DNA of 64,000 nt from Xanthomonas sp. 3793 (GCF_024806835.1 NZ_JANTYU010000009.1:1-64000), one strand, 5' to 3'; shown: positions 8,798-18,315, numbered from the stretch's first letter. Translations and numbers: made by a program. The notes: generated by a model not told the origin, from the letters alone.

Positions 8798-11488
8798 ATG
8801 CTTTTGCACCCTGCCCGTTTCGCTCCCGGCCCGCGCCGCATCCTGGCTGCCGGCCTGCTGGCCACTGCCCTTGCCGCCGGCTCATCGCATGCGGCGGCAC
8901 CGCCACCGCCGCCGTATCTGGACACCCAACTGTCGTTCGAAACGCGCGCCGCCGACCTGGTGTCGCGCATGACATTGGACGAAAAGGCCGCGCAGATGCA
9001 GAACGCCGCACCGGCCATCCCGCGCCTGCAGGTGCCCGAATACGATTGGTGGAACGAAGCGCTGCATGGTGTGGCACGCGCCGGTGGCGCCACGGTGTTT
9101 CCGCAGGCGATCGGGCTGGCAGCGACCTTCGACACCCCGCTGATGGCCGAGGTGGCCACCGCCATCGGCGACGAAGCGCGCGCCAAGCACCACGCGTTCC
9201 TGGCGCGCGGCGAGCACAAGCGCTATCAGGGGCTCACCTTCTGGTCGCCCAACATCAACATCTTCCGCGACCCGCGCTGGGGCCGCGGGCAGGAAACCTA
9301 TGGCGAAGACCCGTTCCTGACCGCGCGCATGGGGGTGACCTTCGTGCAAGGCCTGCAGGCCCAGCAGGGGCCGTACCGCAAGCTCGATGCCACTGCCAAG
9401 CACTTCGCGGTGCATAGCGGGCCGGAGGCCGACCGTCATCACTTCGATGTGCACCCAAGCGAACGCGATCTGTATGAGACCTACCTGCCGGCCTTCCAGG
9501 CCCTGGTACAGGAAGGCAAGGTCGCCGCGGTGATGGGCGCCTACAACCGTGTCAACGGCGAATCCGCCTCAGCCAGCACGCGGCTGGAAGGCATCCTGCG
9601 CCGCGACTGGGGCTTCGATGGCTACATCGTCAGCGACTGCGCCGCCATCCGCGACATCTGGCAGAACCACAAGATCGTGCCCACGCCCGAGGCCGCCGCC
9701 GCACTCGGCGTCAGGCACGGCACCGACCTGGATTGCGGCGACACCTATGCCGCGTTGCCCAAGGCGGTGCGTGCCGGCCTGATCGACGAAGCCAGCATCG
9801 ACACCGCACTCAAGCGCCTGATGACCACGCGCATGCGCCTGGGCATGTTCGATCCGCCGGCCAAGGTGCCGTGGGCGCAGATTCCCGCATCAATCAATCA
9901 ATCGCCGCAGCACGATGCACTGGCGCGCCGCACCGCGCGCGAATCGCTGGTGCTGCTGAAGAACGAGGGCGTGTTGCCGCTCAAACCCACGCTCAAGCGC
10001 ATCGCCGTGGTCGGCCCCACCGCCGACGATCCGATGTCGCTGCTGGGCAATTACTACGGCACCCCGGCCGCGCCGGTCACCATCCTGCAGGGCATTCGCG
10101 ATGCCGCACCGCAGGCGCAGGTGGTCTACGCGCGCGGCAGCGACCTGGTGGAAGGACGCGAAGACCCCAACGCCGCCGCACCGATCGACACGCGCTATCT
10201 GCGCCCCGCGGCAGATGCCAAGCAAAACGGCCTTACTGGTGAATACTTCAAAGGCCGCGCATTGGCCGGCACGCCGGTGCTGACCCGCATCGACCCGCGC
10301 ATCGCCTTCCGCTGGGATCGCAACGCACCCACCGACGATGCGGTGGGCCGCGGTGAACTGCAGGCAGACCGTGCGCTGGCCAGGGACGACTTCAGCGTGC
10401 GCTGGCATGGCCAGTTGTTGCCGCCGGTGTCGGGCAACTACGAGTTGCAGGTGGCCGCCGACGATGGCGTGCGTCTGTATCTGGATGGCAAGCTGCTGAT
10501 CGATTACTGGAGCGATGCCCCGCGCATGCGCGGCGGCAATGCCAGCGTCGCACTGGAAGCCGGCAAGGCCTACGACCTGCGTGTGGAGTATTACGAGGCC
10601 ACCCGCGATGCCGGCGTGCGTCTGGCCTGGCGCATGCCCGGCGCCAAACCGCCGCTGCAGGAGGCCGTGGACGCCGCACGCAACGCCGAAGTGGTGGTGT
10701 TCGTCGGCGGCCTCACCGGCGATGTCGAAGGCGAGGAGATGGACGTCAACTATCCCGGCTTTGCCGGGGGCGACCGCACCGACACCCGCCTGCCCAAACC
10801 GCAACGCGAATTGCTGCAGGCGCTGCAGGCCACCGGCACGCCGGTGGTGGCGGTGCTGACCACCGGCTCGGCACTGGCCATCGACTGGGCGCAGCAGCAT
10901 GTGCCCGCCATCCTGCTGGCCTGGTACCCCGGCCAACGCGGCGGCAGCGCGGTGGGCGATGTGCTGTTCGGCCAGGCCAGTCCCGGCGGCCGTTTGCCGA
11001 TCACGTTCTACAAGGAAGACGAGCGCCTGCCCGCCTTCGACGACTACGCCATGCGCGGGCGCACCTATCGCTACTTCACCGGCAAGCCGCTGTATCCGTT
11101 CGGCCATGGGCTGTCGTACACGCAGTTCGCCTACTCGGATCTGCAGCTGGACCGCAACACCGTGGCCGCCGACGGCACGCTCACGGCCACGGTCATGTTG
11201 AAGAACACCGGCCAACGCGCCGGCGATGAAGTGGTGCAGCTGTATCTGCATCCGCTCAAGCCGCAACGCGAACGCGCCGGCAAGGAGCTACGCGGCTTCC
11301 AACGCATCGCGCTGCAACCTGGCGAACAACGCCAGGTGCGCTTCACCATCAAGGCGCAGGACGCACTGCGCATCTACGACGAGCAGCGCAAGGCCTACGC
11401 AGTGGATCCAGGCGCATACGAGCTGCAGATCGGCGCTTCCAGCGCAGACATCCGCAGCAGGCAACGCTTCACCGTCACCGGCAACTAG
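8798..11488 (+). CDS. xyl3A: GH3 beta-xylosidase with PA14 insert
   Basis: An 896-residue exported GH3 enzyme that releases xylose from xylo-oligosaccharides. A signal peptide (ILAAGLLATALAAGSSHA) leads into the TIM barrel (MTLDEKAAQMQ, WWNEALHGVAR). The nucleophile is D280 in GYIVSDCAAIRDIW, followed by the alpha/beta sandwich. A PA14-type domain (about residues 478-615: TGEYFKGRALAG, DGVRLYLDGKLLIDYW) is inserted in that second domain, and a fibronectin-III-like domain closes the C-terminus (AGDEVVQLYL). A strong AAGGAGG ribosome site lies seven bases before the ATG. The gene follows GH43 by two bases in the same operon. The WWNEALHG motif favours xylosidase over glucosidase. Confidence 0.92.
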   Translation: MLLHPARFAPGPRRILAAGLLATALAAGSSHAAAPPPPPYLDTQLSFETRAADLVSRMTLDEKAAQMQNAAPAIPRLQVPEYDWWNEALHGVARAGGATVFPQAIGLAATFDTPLMAEVATAIGDEARAKHHAFLARGEHKRYQGLTFWSPNINIFRDPRWGRGQETYGEDPFLTARMGVTFVQGLQAQQGPYRKLDATAKHFAVHSGPEADRHHFDVHPSERDLYETYLPAFQALVQEGKVAAVMGAYNRVNGESASASTRLEGILRRDWGFDGYIVSDCAAIRDIWQNHKIVPTPEAAAALGVRHGTDLDCGDTYAALPKAVRAGLIDEASIDTALKRLMTTRMRLGMFDPPAKVPWAQIPASINQSPQHDALARRTARESLVLLKNEGVLPLKPTLKRIAVVGPTADDPMSLLGNYYGTPAAPVTILQGIRDAAPQAQVVYARGSDLVEGREDPNAAAPIDTRYLRPAADAKQNGLTGEYFKGRALAGTPVLTRIDPRIAFRWDRNAPTDDAVGRGELQADRALARDDFSVRWHGQLLPPVSGNYELQVAADDGVRLYLDGKLLIDYWSDAPRMRGGNASVALEAGKAYDLRVEYYEATRDAGVRLAWRMPGAKPPLQEAVDAARNAEVVVFVGGLTGDVEGEEMDVNYPGFAGGDRTDTRLPKPQRELLQALQATGTPVVAVLTTGSALAIDWAQQHVPAILLAWYPGQRGGSAVGDVLFGQASPGGRLPITFYKEDERLPAFDDYAMRGRTYRYFTGKPLYPFGHGLSYTQFAYSDLQLDRNTVAADGTLTATVMLKNTGQRAGDEVVQLYLHPLKPQRERAGKELRGFQRIALQPGEQRQVRFTIKAQDALRIYDEQRKAYAVDPGAYELQIGASSADIRSRQRFTVTGN

Positions 11489-11712
11489 CGCCTTCGAGGC
11501 CCCTCGCTCTGCAGACGTTGCCAACAGACCCTCCGGCCGCGATTGCCCCAAGCCCCTCTCCCGCCGGGGCGAAGCGGCACCGCTTGCGCGCCACTGGCGC
11601 GCGTGCCCTGGAGCGCCCGCGTCGCAAGACGTGGGCCGGGGCGCGGAGCCGGGGTTGGGGTGAGGGTACGGCGCAGGCGGCTCCACCAAATCCCTAGTCC
11701 GCGGACACCACG
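11489..11712. repeat. Intergenic GC-rich dispersed repeat (hairpin type)
   Basis: The 224-base spacer between the GH3 and uxuB genes holds a block of the kind found dispersed through Xanthomonas intergenic DNA: CCCCTCTCCCGCCGGGGCG near 11548 and GGGGTTGGGGTGAGGGTA near 11651, mutually near-complementary. It could form a long hairpin and separate uxuB transcription from the upstream operon. I see no gene in it. Confidence 0.5.
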
Positions 11713-13179
11713 ATGCAAGCCCCACGTCTTTCGCTCGATACCCTTGCCACCCTGACGCCAGCGGTTTTTTTAACGCCCGCTTACGATCCAGCGACAACCA
11801 CCCTCGGCATCGTCCATCTAGGCGCAGGCGCCTTTCATCGCGCCCACCAGGCCGTCTACATCGATGACCTGCTCGCAGACGATCCCCGCTGGGCCATCTG
11901 TGCCGTCTCCCTGCACAGCCCGAGCGTGCGCGACGCGCTGCGCCCACAGGACGGCCTGTACACCCTCGCCCTGCTCGACGAGCACCCGCAGCTGCGCATC
12001 ATCGGCGCCATCCGCGAGGTGCTGTGCGCCGCCGACGAACAAGCCGCCGTGCTCGCACGCCTGGCCGATCCCGCCGTGCGCCTGGTCACCCTCACCGTCA
12101 CCGAAAAAGGCTACTGCCTGGCTGGCGACACGCTCGACCTCACTCATCCGGACATCGCGCACGACATCGCCCACCCCGGCACACCGCGCAGCGCCATCGG
12201 CTATCTCGTCGCCGGCCTGCACCAGCGCAGGCAGCAAGGTATTGCGCCGTTCACCGTGCTCAGCTGCGACAACCTGCCCGACAACGGCAGCCTGCTGCGC
12301 CGCGCAGTGTTGCTGCTCACACAGCAGAACGATCCCGCGCTTGCGGATTGGATCGACCGGCACACCACCTTCCCACGCTCGATGGTCGACAGCATCACCC
12401 CCGCCACCGACGACGCGCTACGCGCAAACGTGCAAGCACAAACCAGCCTGCACGACGCCTGGCCGATCCAGCGCGAGCGCTACAGCCAGTGGGTGATCGA
12501 AGACCGCTTCTGCAACGGCCGTCCCGCCTTCGAGCGTGCCGGCGTGATCCTCAGCGACGACATCGCCGGCTATGCACGCACCAAGCTGCGCCTGCTCAAC
12601 GGCCCGCACTCCGCACTCGCCTATATCGGCAGCCTGCTCGGTCTGGAAACGGTCGCCGACGCCATGCGTCACCCGCCACTGGCCAGCTTTGTCGAAACCC
12701 TGATGCGCGAGGACATCGCCCCCACCCTGCAACCGATGCAAGGCTTCGACCCGCAGCAGTACATCGACGCCATCCTGGCCCGCTTCCGCAACCCCGCCAT
12801 CCGCCACCTGCTTGCGCAGATCGCCTGGGATGGCTCGCAGAAGATTCCGGTGCGCCTGCTCAGCGTCATCGGCGACGCATTGGATGCCGGGCGACGGGTC
12901 GACCGGCTCTGCATTCCGGTAGCGGCCTGGTTGCAGTTTGTGCGCAGGCAGTCACGTAATGGCATCGCCTTGATCGATCCGTTGAGCGATGTCCTCAGCG
13001 ACATCGGCCGCTCGACCACCGGCGATGCCGGCCATGACATCGCGTCATTCCTCACCGTGGATGCCGTGTTCGCTTCGCTCTCTGGCGATGCGCGTTTTGT
13101 GCAGGCGCTGCACGCTGCCTACGCTGCGCTGGGCAATGCAACACCAGCAGAGATACATCGGGCCATTGATTTGAGGTGA
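11713..13179 (+). CDS. uxuB: Fructuronate reductase / mannitol-type dehydrogenase
   Basis: A 488-residue cytoplasmic polyol-specific long-chain dehydrogenase that reduces D-fructuronate to D-mannonate with NADH. The N-terminal nucleotide-binding stretch is GIVHLGAGAFHRAHQAVY. The catalytic family signature K-x5-N-x2-H is present as KLRLLNGPHSALAY. Length matches the family. Mannitol dehydrogenase is the main alternative, but the company of manD, uxaC, exuT and an alpha-glucuronidase makes fructuronate the likely substrate. The product feeds ManD. Confidence 0.88.
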   Translation: MQAPRLSLDTLATLTPAVFLTPAYDPATTTLGIVHLGAGAFHRAHQAVYIDDLLADDPRWAICAVSLHSPSVRDALRPQDGLYTLALLDEHPQLRIIGAIREVLCAADEQAAVLARLADPAVRLVTLTVTEKGYCLAGDTLDLTHPDIAHDIAHPGTPRSAIGYLVAGLHQRRQQGIAPFTVLSCDNLPDNGSLLRRAVLLLTQQNDPALADWIDRHTTFPRSMVDSITPATDDALRANVQAQTSLHDAWPIQRERYSQWVIEDRFCNGRPAFERAGVILSDDIAGYARTKLRLLNGPHSALAYIGSLLGLETVADAMRHPPLASFVETLMREDIAPTLQPMQGFDPQQYIDAILARFRNPAIRHLLAQIAWDGSQKIPVRLLSVIGDALDAGRRVDRLCIPVAAWLQFVRRQSRNGIALIDPLSDVLSDIGRSTTGDAGHDIASFLTVDAVFASLSGDARFVQALHAAYAALGNATPAEIHRAIDLR

Positions 13180-13330
13180 TGCATCGCCCTGTGGCGTCGC
13201 ATACAACAAGCTCCGGCGTCTGCAGCGGGCGATTGGCGGACAGCAGTGCGCAGAACACGCCCATTGAGCTACCCGATCCAGGGCCTGTTGCGGATATGCA
13301 GGCCCGCAGATGCAGCGGGCGATTGGGTGC

Positions 13331-13717
13331 CTATTTACCGATTACCTGCCCAATCCTGAGCAGGTTGCCGTTCTCGTCGACAAGCGCAAATTCCCGCATT
13401 CCCCAGGGCTTGTCGCCGACAGGATCGAGCCGGGGGATGCCGTGCACCGGAAGGTCCGCCGCATGCATGGCGGCGTAGACCGCATCGACATCGCCAACCC
13501 GGATGTAGCACCCCGCATAGCAGGCAGCAGGATCCAGGTCCGGATGCACGAAGAAATGCAGCTCCACCTCGCCACGTGTCAGGATCGCGTAGCTTGCATC
13601 GTGCGGATGCGCGTCGCCGACAAAGCCCAGCCGCCGGTAGAAGGCGAGCGTGCGCTCGATGGAGCGGGCCGGTAGCAGCGGAATCGTACGGTCTGGCATT
13701 TGGGCACTGGAAGTCAT
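13331..13717 (-). CDS. VOC-family protein, bleomycin-resistance-like (copy 1)
   Basis: A 128-residue vicinal-oxygen-chelate protein with TIPLLPARSIERTLAFYRRLGF and a C-terminal WGMREFALVDENGNLLRIGQ, the hallmark of glyoxalase/bleomycin-resistance folds. Such proteins dimerise and bind a metal or sequester a drug; the actual ligand is unknown. The start at 13717 (MTSSAQMPDR) was chosen because it matches the N-terminus of the paralogue at 17926-18315, to which this protein is about four-fifths identical by eye. It is read toward uxuB and convergent with it. Confidence 0.82.
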   Translation of the reverse strand: MTSSAQMPDRTIPLLPARSIERTLAFYRRLGFVGDAHPHDASYAILTRGEVELHFFVHPDLDPAACYAGCYIRVGDVDAVYAAMHAADLPVHGIPRLDPVGDKPWGMREFALVDENGNLLRIGQVIGK

Positions 13718-14091
13718 CGCTTTCTCGCAGTGGGAGAACGAAGTCGTCGCTGGGCGCAACGATACGCCACATCCGACAGATCGGTTGAGCGTTGTGCCGT
13801 CCTGTCTTGACTCGCTCCAGTGGCGAGTCGCAAGATCTCCTTGCTGCGGCATATTCCGCAGCCGGGTTTAGCAGCCCGTAATCACAAGGCGCACCAGCGC
13901 CCATTGCACGATGTCGGCGCTTTTCTTTTGCCCGACGTGTCGCGTGGGCAGGCGTGCTCGCTTTACGGCGGGCGGTGCGCGGAGACCGCAAGGTCTGCCG
14001 GTTCCTTGTGACCGGTCTGCTAACCGCGCATCGTTCGCCACCCTTGTTTAGCAGCGAGGTGGCGGACTTCCTATCGCACAAGGAGTTCGAT
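13718..14091. other. Divergent intergenic region between VOC copy 1 and the SymE-type gene
   Basis: This 374-base spacer must carry the promoters of two divergent genes. I see no convincing coding sequence, operator palindrome or RNA. An AAGGAG ribosome site for the downstream gene ends the region. An antisense RNA of SymR type would lie at its right edge on the minus strand, but I cannot demonstrate one by eye. Confidence 0.4.
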
Positions 14092-14481
14092 ATGACCCGC
14101 CCCAAAGCGACTGCCCATGCACGCTCTGCATCGCGATCCAAGCGCTCTGTTGTCGCGCGTACCGGATCAAGGCAGAGCTCGGTGTGCGCCGTGACCGACA
14201 CGGAGTCGGCGGCAGATCCATCACCAGCACCCACGCCGCCCTTGCGCAAGCCCGGCTTCCGTATTCCCGAGCGGGTCACCATGAGCTGCCAGCACTACGA
14301 CGTGCGGCGGGCCGAGGATGTCGTCGGCTGCGCAGTACCCAAGCTGCGGCTGTCGGGCCGTTGGCTGGAACACTGCGGTTTCGCGGTTGGCGATGCGTTG
14401 CGGGTCACGGTGGGAAGCGGCGTGGTGTTGATCAGCCGCGTGGCGCCTGCGGTACCTACGGTGAGATCGCGCCGAAAGTGA
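14092..14481 (+). CDS. SymE-family toxin-like protein
   Basis: A 129-residue protein. Its C-terminal half (about residues 80-120: VPKLRLSGRWLEHCGFAVGD, then ALRVTVGSGVVLISR) matches the SymE toxin domain, a compact AbrB-like fold. In E. coli SymE is an SOS-induced nucleic-acid-binding toxin repressed by the antisense RNA SymR. The N-terminal 70 residues are basic, Ser/Pro/Ala-rich and probably disordered. AAGGAG lies six bases before the ATG. No LexA-like box and no antisense RNA could be established by eye, so toxin activity is an inference from the family. It may be an orphan or domesticated copy. Confidence 0.72.
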   Translation: MTRPKATAHARSASRSKRSVVARTGSRQSSVCAVTDTESAADPSPAPTPPLRKPGFRIPERVTMSCQHYDVRRAEDVVGCAVPKLRLSGRWLEHCGFAVGDALRVTVGSGVVLISRVAPAVPTVRSRRK

Positions 14482-14806
14482 TGCGCGTGGGTCGAGTGCG
14501 CTGATACGGCGCTTGCGTTGCTTCTCCCTGCACGGGAGAGGGAACGCTCTTTGCGCTTGTCCGGATTGGAGAAGGGAGGCTGCCTTGATCCTGTTTGCAT
14601 TGAAGAAGGGAGGCTGCCTGTGCCGTCTGCACGCGAGAGGACAGTGTCCGTTTCGAAGCGGAGCTGTGAAGCAAAGCCGTGTGGCGCGCGTGCCGTCAGC
14701 GACACAGAGCTTGTTGCCTGCACTGGCATCTGCACTGCACCGCGCGACATGACATGCTTGGCCTCATCTACGCCCCCACCCACCTCCGCTTAGGCTCACG
14801 CGCCGC
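14482..14806. other. Intergenic region with short direct repeats
   Basis: A 325-base spacer with two copies of GAAGGGAGGCTGCCT about 40 bases apart (near 14572 and 14604) and a GC-rich inverted block (CTTCTCCCTGCACGGGAGAG near 14521) that may end symE transcription. No gene is supported here. Confidence 0.4.
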
Positions 14807-14965
14807 ATGGCCATGCGCAAGAAACACGAGTTGCCTGAGAAACCCTGCATGCAGTGCGGGCGGCCGTTCCGTTGGCGCAAGAAATGGGAGCGCGTGTGGG
14901 ACGAGGTGAAATACTGCTCCGACCGTTGCCGCGGCGAAAGCAAGCGGACGCGTCCGACTCCGTGA
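14807..14965 (+). CDS. DUF2256 small zinc-ribbon protein
   Basis: A 52-residue protein that is easy to miss because of its size. It contains [20 protein letters not shown] followed by VKYCSDRCR: four cysteines in a C-x2-C ... C-x3-C layout, the complete DUF2256 signature. Small proteins of this family are widespread in bacteria, often near cryptochrome/photolyase-related genes, and have no established function; zinc binding is inferred from the cysteines. A second ATG two codons downstream is an equally possible start. Confidence 0.8.
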   Translation: MAMRKKHELPEKPCMQCGRPFRWRKKWERVWDEVKYCSDRCRGESKRTRPTP

Positions 14966-15194
14966 CCTGCGCGGTGTGTTGATCGCCGATCGACAACACG
15001 TGCAACTCCATCGCCAAACCGGCGCACACCGGCGCATGCGCGTAGTGTTGCGCGACATGCTTAGACTCTATCCGTCAGGCTGACGTCCATGCCGCCGCTT
15101 GAGCTAGCCACATCCGCACTGATTGGCGAATGTCAGTGGCAGACACATGGCATCTGATGGGTCACTGTACTTCCGTATCGATGGAGTTCTCTGC

Positions 15195-16199
15195 ATGAAA
15201 ATGGCTGTCTTCAGCACGCGCCCTTACGACAAGCGATTTCTCGACGAAGCGAAACTGCGCTTGAGGGAGCAATCCATAGCCGAGTTTTTTTACTTCGAAG
15301 CATCGCTGGATCTGCAGACCGTAGCATTGGCACAGGGCTGCGAGGTGGTGTGCGTGTTCGTCAACGACCGGCTCGATGCGGCCGTGTTGCAGGCATTGCA
15401 CGCGATCGGTGTGCGCGCAGTGCTGCTGCGCTGCGCCGGCTTCAACAACATCGACCTCGCCGCAGCCAAGGCCCTGGAGTTGTTCGTGGCACGCGTACCG
15501 GCCTACTCACCCGAGGCGGTGGCCGAGCACACCCTGGCACTGGTGATGACGCTCAACCGCCAGACACACCGCGCCTACAACCGCGTGCGCGAGGGCAACT
15601 TCATGCTCAACGGCCTGCTTGGGCGCACCTTGCACGGCAAGACGGTCGGCCTTGTGGGCCTGGGCAAGATCGGCCTTGCGACCGCACGGATCTTTCGTGG
15701 CATGGGCTGCCGCATGCTCGGCTACGATCCCTATCCCTCGCCGGGATTCGATGGGCTCGGTGAGCGGGTCGCACTGGATGCGCTGTTCGCACAGGCCGAT
15801 ATCGTCTCGCTGCACTGCCCGCTGACGCCGGTCACCCAGCACCTCATCGACGATGCCGCGCTGACAGCGATGAAGCCCGGCGCGATGCTGGTCAACACCT
15901 CACGCGGTGGGCTGGTGGATACCGATGCGGTGATCCGTGCACTCAAGTCCCGCCAGCTCGGTCATCTGGCCATCGATGTCTACGAGCAGGAAAGCGCCTT
16001 GTTCTTTCAGGACCGCTCCGGCGAGATCATCGACGACGACGTGTTCCAGCGCCTGATGACCTTCCCCAATGTGCTGGTCACCGGGCACCAGGGCTTTTTC
16101 ACTGCCGAAGCACTTGAGGAGATCTCCGGGATCACGCTGCTGAATCTGGCGCATTTCGCCGCAGGCACGGCGTGCCCGAACCTGGTTCCGAGCGCCTGA
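15195..16199 (+). CDS. ldhA: D-lactate dehydrogenase (2-hydroxyacid dehydrogenase family)
   Basis: A 334-residue NAD-dependent D-lactate dehydrogenase that interconverts pyruvate and D-lactate in the cytoplasm. Visible are the Rossmann motif VGLVGLGKIGLATA, the substrate-binding arginine in NTSRGGLVDT, the glutamate region YEQESALFF and the catalytic histidine in VTGHQGFFTAEAL. The start MKMAVFSTRPYDKRFL matches E. coli LdhA, with a GGAG upstream. Thirty-seven bases separate it from the lactate permease, so the two probably form a lactate operon. Confidence 0.93.
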   Translation: MKMAVFSTRPYDKRFLDEAKLRLREQSIAEFFYFEASLDLQTVALAQGCEVVCVFVNDRLDAAVLQALHAIGVRAVLLRCAGFNNIDLAAAKALELFVARVPAYSPEAVAEHTLALVMTLNRQTHRAYNRVREGNFMLNGLLGRTLHGKTVGLVGLGKIGLATARIFRGMGCRMLGYDPYPSPGFDGLGERVALDALFAQADIVSLHCPLTPVTQHLIDDAALTAMKPGAMLVNTSRGGLVDTDAVIRALKSRQLGHLAIDVYEQESALFFQDRSGEIIDDDVFQRLMTFPNVLVTGHQGFFTAEALEEISGITLLNLAHFAAGTACPNLVPSA

Positions 16200-16236
16200 C
16201 TCCGCGTTTCCCTTTCACTCCCGCGCAGGTCCGACC

Positions 16237-17859
16237 ATGTGGCAACAACTCTACGACCCGCTCGGTAACGCCAACCTCTCGGCATTGCTCGCCGCGCTGC
16301 CGGTGCTGTTCTTCCTGCTGGCGCTGACGCTGCTGCGGCTCAAGGGGCTGACCGCCGCGTCACTGGCGGTGCTGGTCTCGGTGGCGGTGTCGTCGCTGGT
16401 GTTCGGTATGCCGCTGGCCAGCATCGTGGGCGCCGCGTTGTTGGGCATTGCCAACGGCCTCTTCCCGATCGGCTTCATCGTGCTGATGGCGGTATGGCTG
16501 TACAAGCTGGCGATCCGCAGCGGCAAGTTCGAGGTGATCCGCGGCAGCATCGCCACGGTGTCCGAAGACCAGCGCATCCAGGTGTTACTGATCGCGTTCT
16601 GCTTCGGTGGATTTCTGGAAGGCGCTGCCGGTTTTGGCGTGCCGATCGCGATCTGCGCGGCGTTGCTGGTGGAGCTGGGCTTCCGTCCGCTCAAGGCGGC
16701 GATGTTGTGCCTGCTGGCCAACGGCGCGGCGGGCGCTTATGGGGCCATCGGCATCCCGGTGCTGGTGGGCGCGCAGCAGGGCGGCGTGCGCCTGGAAGAG
16801 ATGTCGCTGATGCTGATCGCGCTGGTGCAGGTCTGCGCGCTGCTGGTGCCGGCGGGGCTGGTGGCGATGCTCGATGGCTGGCGCGGCGTGCGCGAGACCT
16901 GGCCGGTGCTGCTGTTTGTCGGCGTGGTGTTCAGTGGCGTGCAGACGCTGACCTTGTACTTTCTGGGGCCGGAACTGGTGGACATCCTCGGGCCGCTGGC
17001 CGGCATGGGCGGGCTGGCCCTTTTCATGCGGTTCTGGCGCCCCAGGCGCATCTACCGCGAAGCGCAGGCACCGCCTTGCTCCACCCAGCGCTGGGCGCTT
17101 GCCCAGGTGCTGCGTGCGTGGTCGCCGTTCTACATCCTCACCGGCGCGATCCTGGTATGGAGCCTGCCTGCGTTCAAGGCGCTGTTTGCCGCAGACGGCG
17201 CGTTGGCCGCCACGGTGCTGCATCTGCCCATCGGCCTGCTCGATCAACGCGTGCAGGAAGTGCCGCCGTTGGTCGCCAGCGTGCGCACGCTGCCTGCGGT
17301 GTGGAATGTCGGTTGGCTCAATGCTTCCGGCACGGCGATCCTGATCGCCGCGCTGCTCACGGTGCTGCTGTCGTCGCGCTTGACCCTGCGCTCGGCAACC
17401 GGCGAGTTGGTCAAGTCCGCGCGCGAGATGTGGAGACCGCTGGCCACCGTGTCGCTGGTGATGGCGGTGGCCTATGTCACCAACTATTCCGGTGCATCGT
17501 CGTCCATCGGCCTGGCGCTGGCGCAGGCCGGTGGCGTGTTCCCGCTGCTGTCGCCGGTGATCGGCTGGATGGGGGTGTTCATCACCGGCTCGGTGGTCAA
17601 CAGCAACACCTTGTTTGCCCATCTGCAGGCGGTGACGGCGGCACAGATCGGCGTGTCTGCGCCGTTGCTGGTGGCGGCCAATACCGCCGGTGGCGTGATG
17701 GCCAAGCTGGTCTCGCCGCAATCGATTGCCATTGCCGCCGCTGCGGTCAAGTTGGTGGGGCAGGAGTCGGCGATCATGCGGACCACGCTGGCGGCAAGTC
17801 TTGGATTGCTGGTTTATGTCTGTCTTTGCACGTGGCTGTTGTCGATGCTGCTGCAATGA
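16237..17859 (+). CDS. lctP: L-lactate permease
   Basis: A 540-residue inner-membrane carrier of the LctP family (lactate:proton symport), with about a dozen hydrophobic segments spread through the chain. The conserved block GGFLEGAAGFGVPIAICAAL, the FITGSVVNSNTLFAHLQ segment and the closing MAKLVSPQSIAIA stretch are family hallmarks. It directly follows ldhA in the same direction and supplies or exports its substrate. Carriers of this family take both lactate enantiomers and glycolate. Confidence 0.93.
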   Translation: MWQQLYDPLGNANLSALLAALPVLFFLLALTLLRLKGLTAASLAVLVSVAVSSLVFGMPLASIVGAALLGIANGLFPIGFIVLMAVWLYKLAIRSGKFEVIRGSIATVSEDQRIQVLLIAFCFGGFLEGAAGFGVPIAICAALLVELGFRPLKAAMLCLLANGAAGAYGAIGIPVLVGAQQGGVRLEEMSLMLIALVQVCALLVPAGLVAMLDGWRGVRETWPVLLFVGVVFSGVQTLTLYFLGPELVDILGPLAGMGGLALFMRFWRPRRIYREAQAPPCSTQRWALAQVLRAWSPFYILTGAILVWSLPAFKALFAADGALAATVLHLPIGLLDQRVQEVPPLVASVRTLPAVWNVGWLNASGTAILIAALLTVLLSSRLTLRSATGELVKSAREMWRPLATVSLVMAVAYVTNYSGASSSIGLALAQAGGVFPLLSPVIGWMGVFITGSVVNSNTLFAHLQAVTAAQIGVSAPLLVAANTAGGVMAKLVSPQSIAIAAAAVKLVGQESAIMRTTLAASLGLLVYVCLCTWLLSMLLQ

Positions 17860-17925
17860 TGCCGGTGGCGGCGTGTCAACTGGCTGCCGTAGCAGGTTGC
17901 TTGCACTGGCCTGCTCCAGGCTGTG

Positions 17926-18315
17926 TCAGCGATTGGCGATGACCTGCCCGATCCGCAGCAGATTGCCGCTCTCGTCCACGATCGCAAATTCGCGCATGCC
18001 CCAGGGCTTGTCGCCCACCGGGTCGATCCTTGGAATTCCCCGGGCCGGGAGCGCCGCTGCCTGCATCGCTGCATGGATGGCATCGACATCGCCCACCCGC
18101 AGATAGCAACCCGCGTAGCAGCTCGCCGGATCCAGATCCGGGTGCGCGAAGAAGTGCAGCTCTACATCGCCGCGCCGCACAATCGCATACCCGGCATCAT
18201 GCGGATGCGCATCGCCCTCGAAGCCAAGCCGGCGGTAGAAAGCCAGCGTCTGCGCAATGGCGCGGCTGGGCAGGATCGGGATGGTCTGGTCAGCGGTGTT
18301 GGCCTTGGCGTTCAT
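17926..18315 (-). CDS. VOC-family protein, bleomycin-resistance-like (copy 2)
   Basis: A 129-residue paralogue of the protein at 13331-13717, with near-identical blocks HPDLDPASCYAGCYLRVGDV and DPVGDKPWGMREFAIVDES. Same orientation and same family; ligand unknown. The two copies bracket the SymE, DUF2256, ldhA and lctP genes. Start MNAKANTADQT was chosen by alignment to copy 1; an upstream ATG would add 19 residues. Confidence 0.82.
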   Translation of the reverse strand: MNAKANTADQTIPILPSRAIAQTLAFYRRLGFEGDAHPHDAGYAIVRRGDVELHFFAHPDLDPASCYAGCYLRVGDVDAIHAAMQAAALPARGIPRIDPVGDKPWGMREFAIVDESGNLLRIGQVIANR

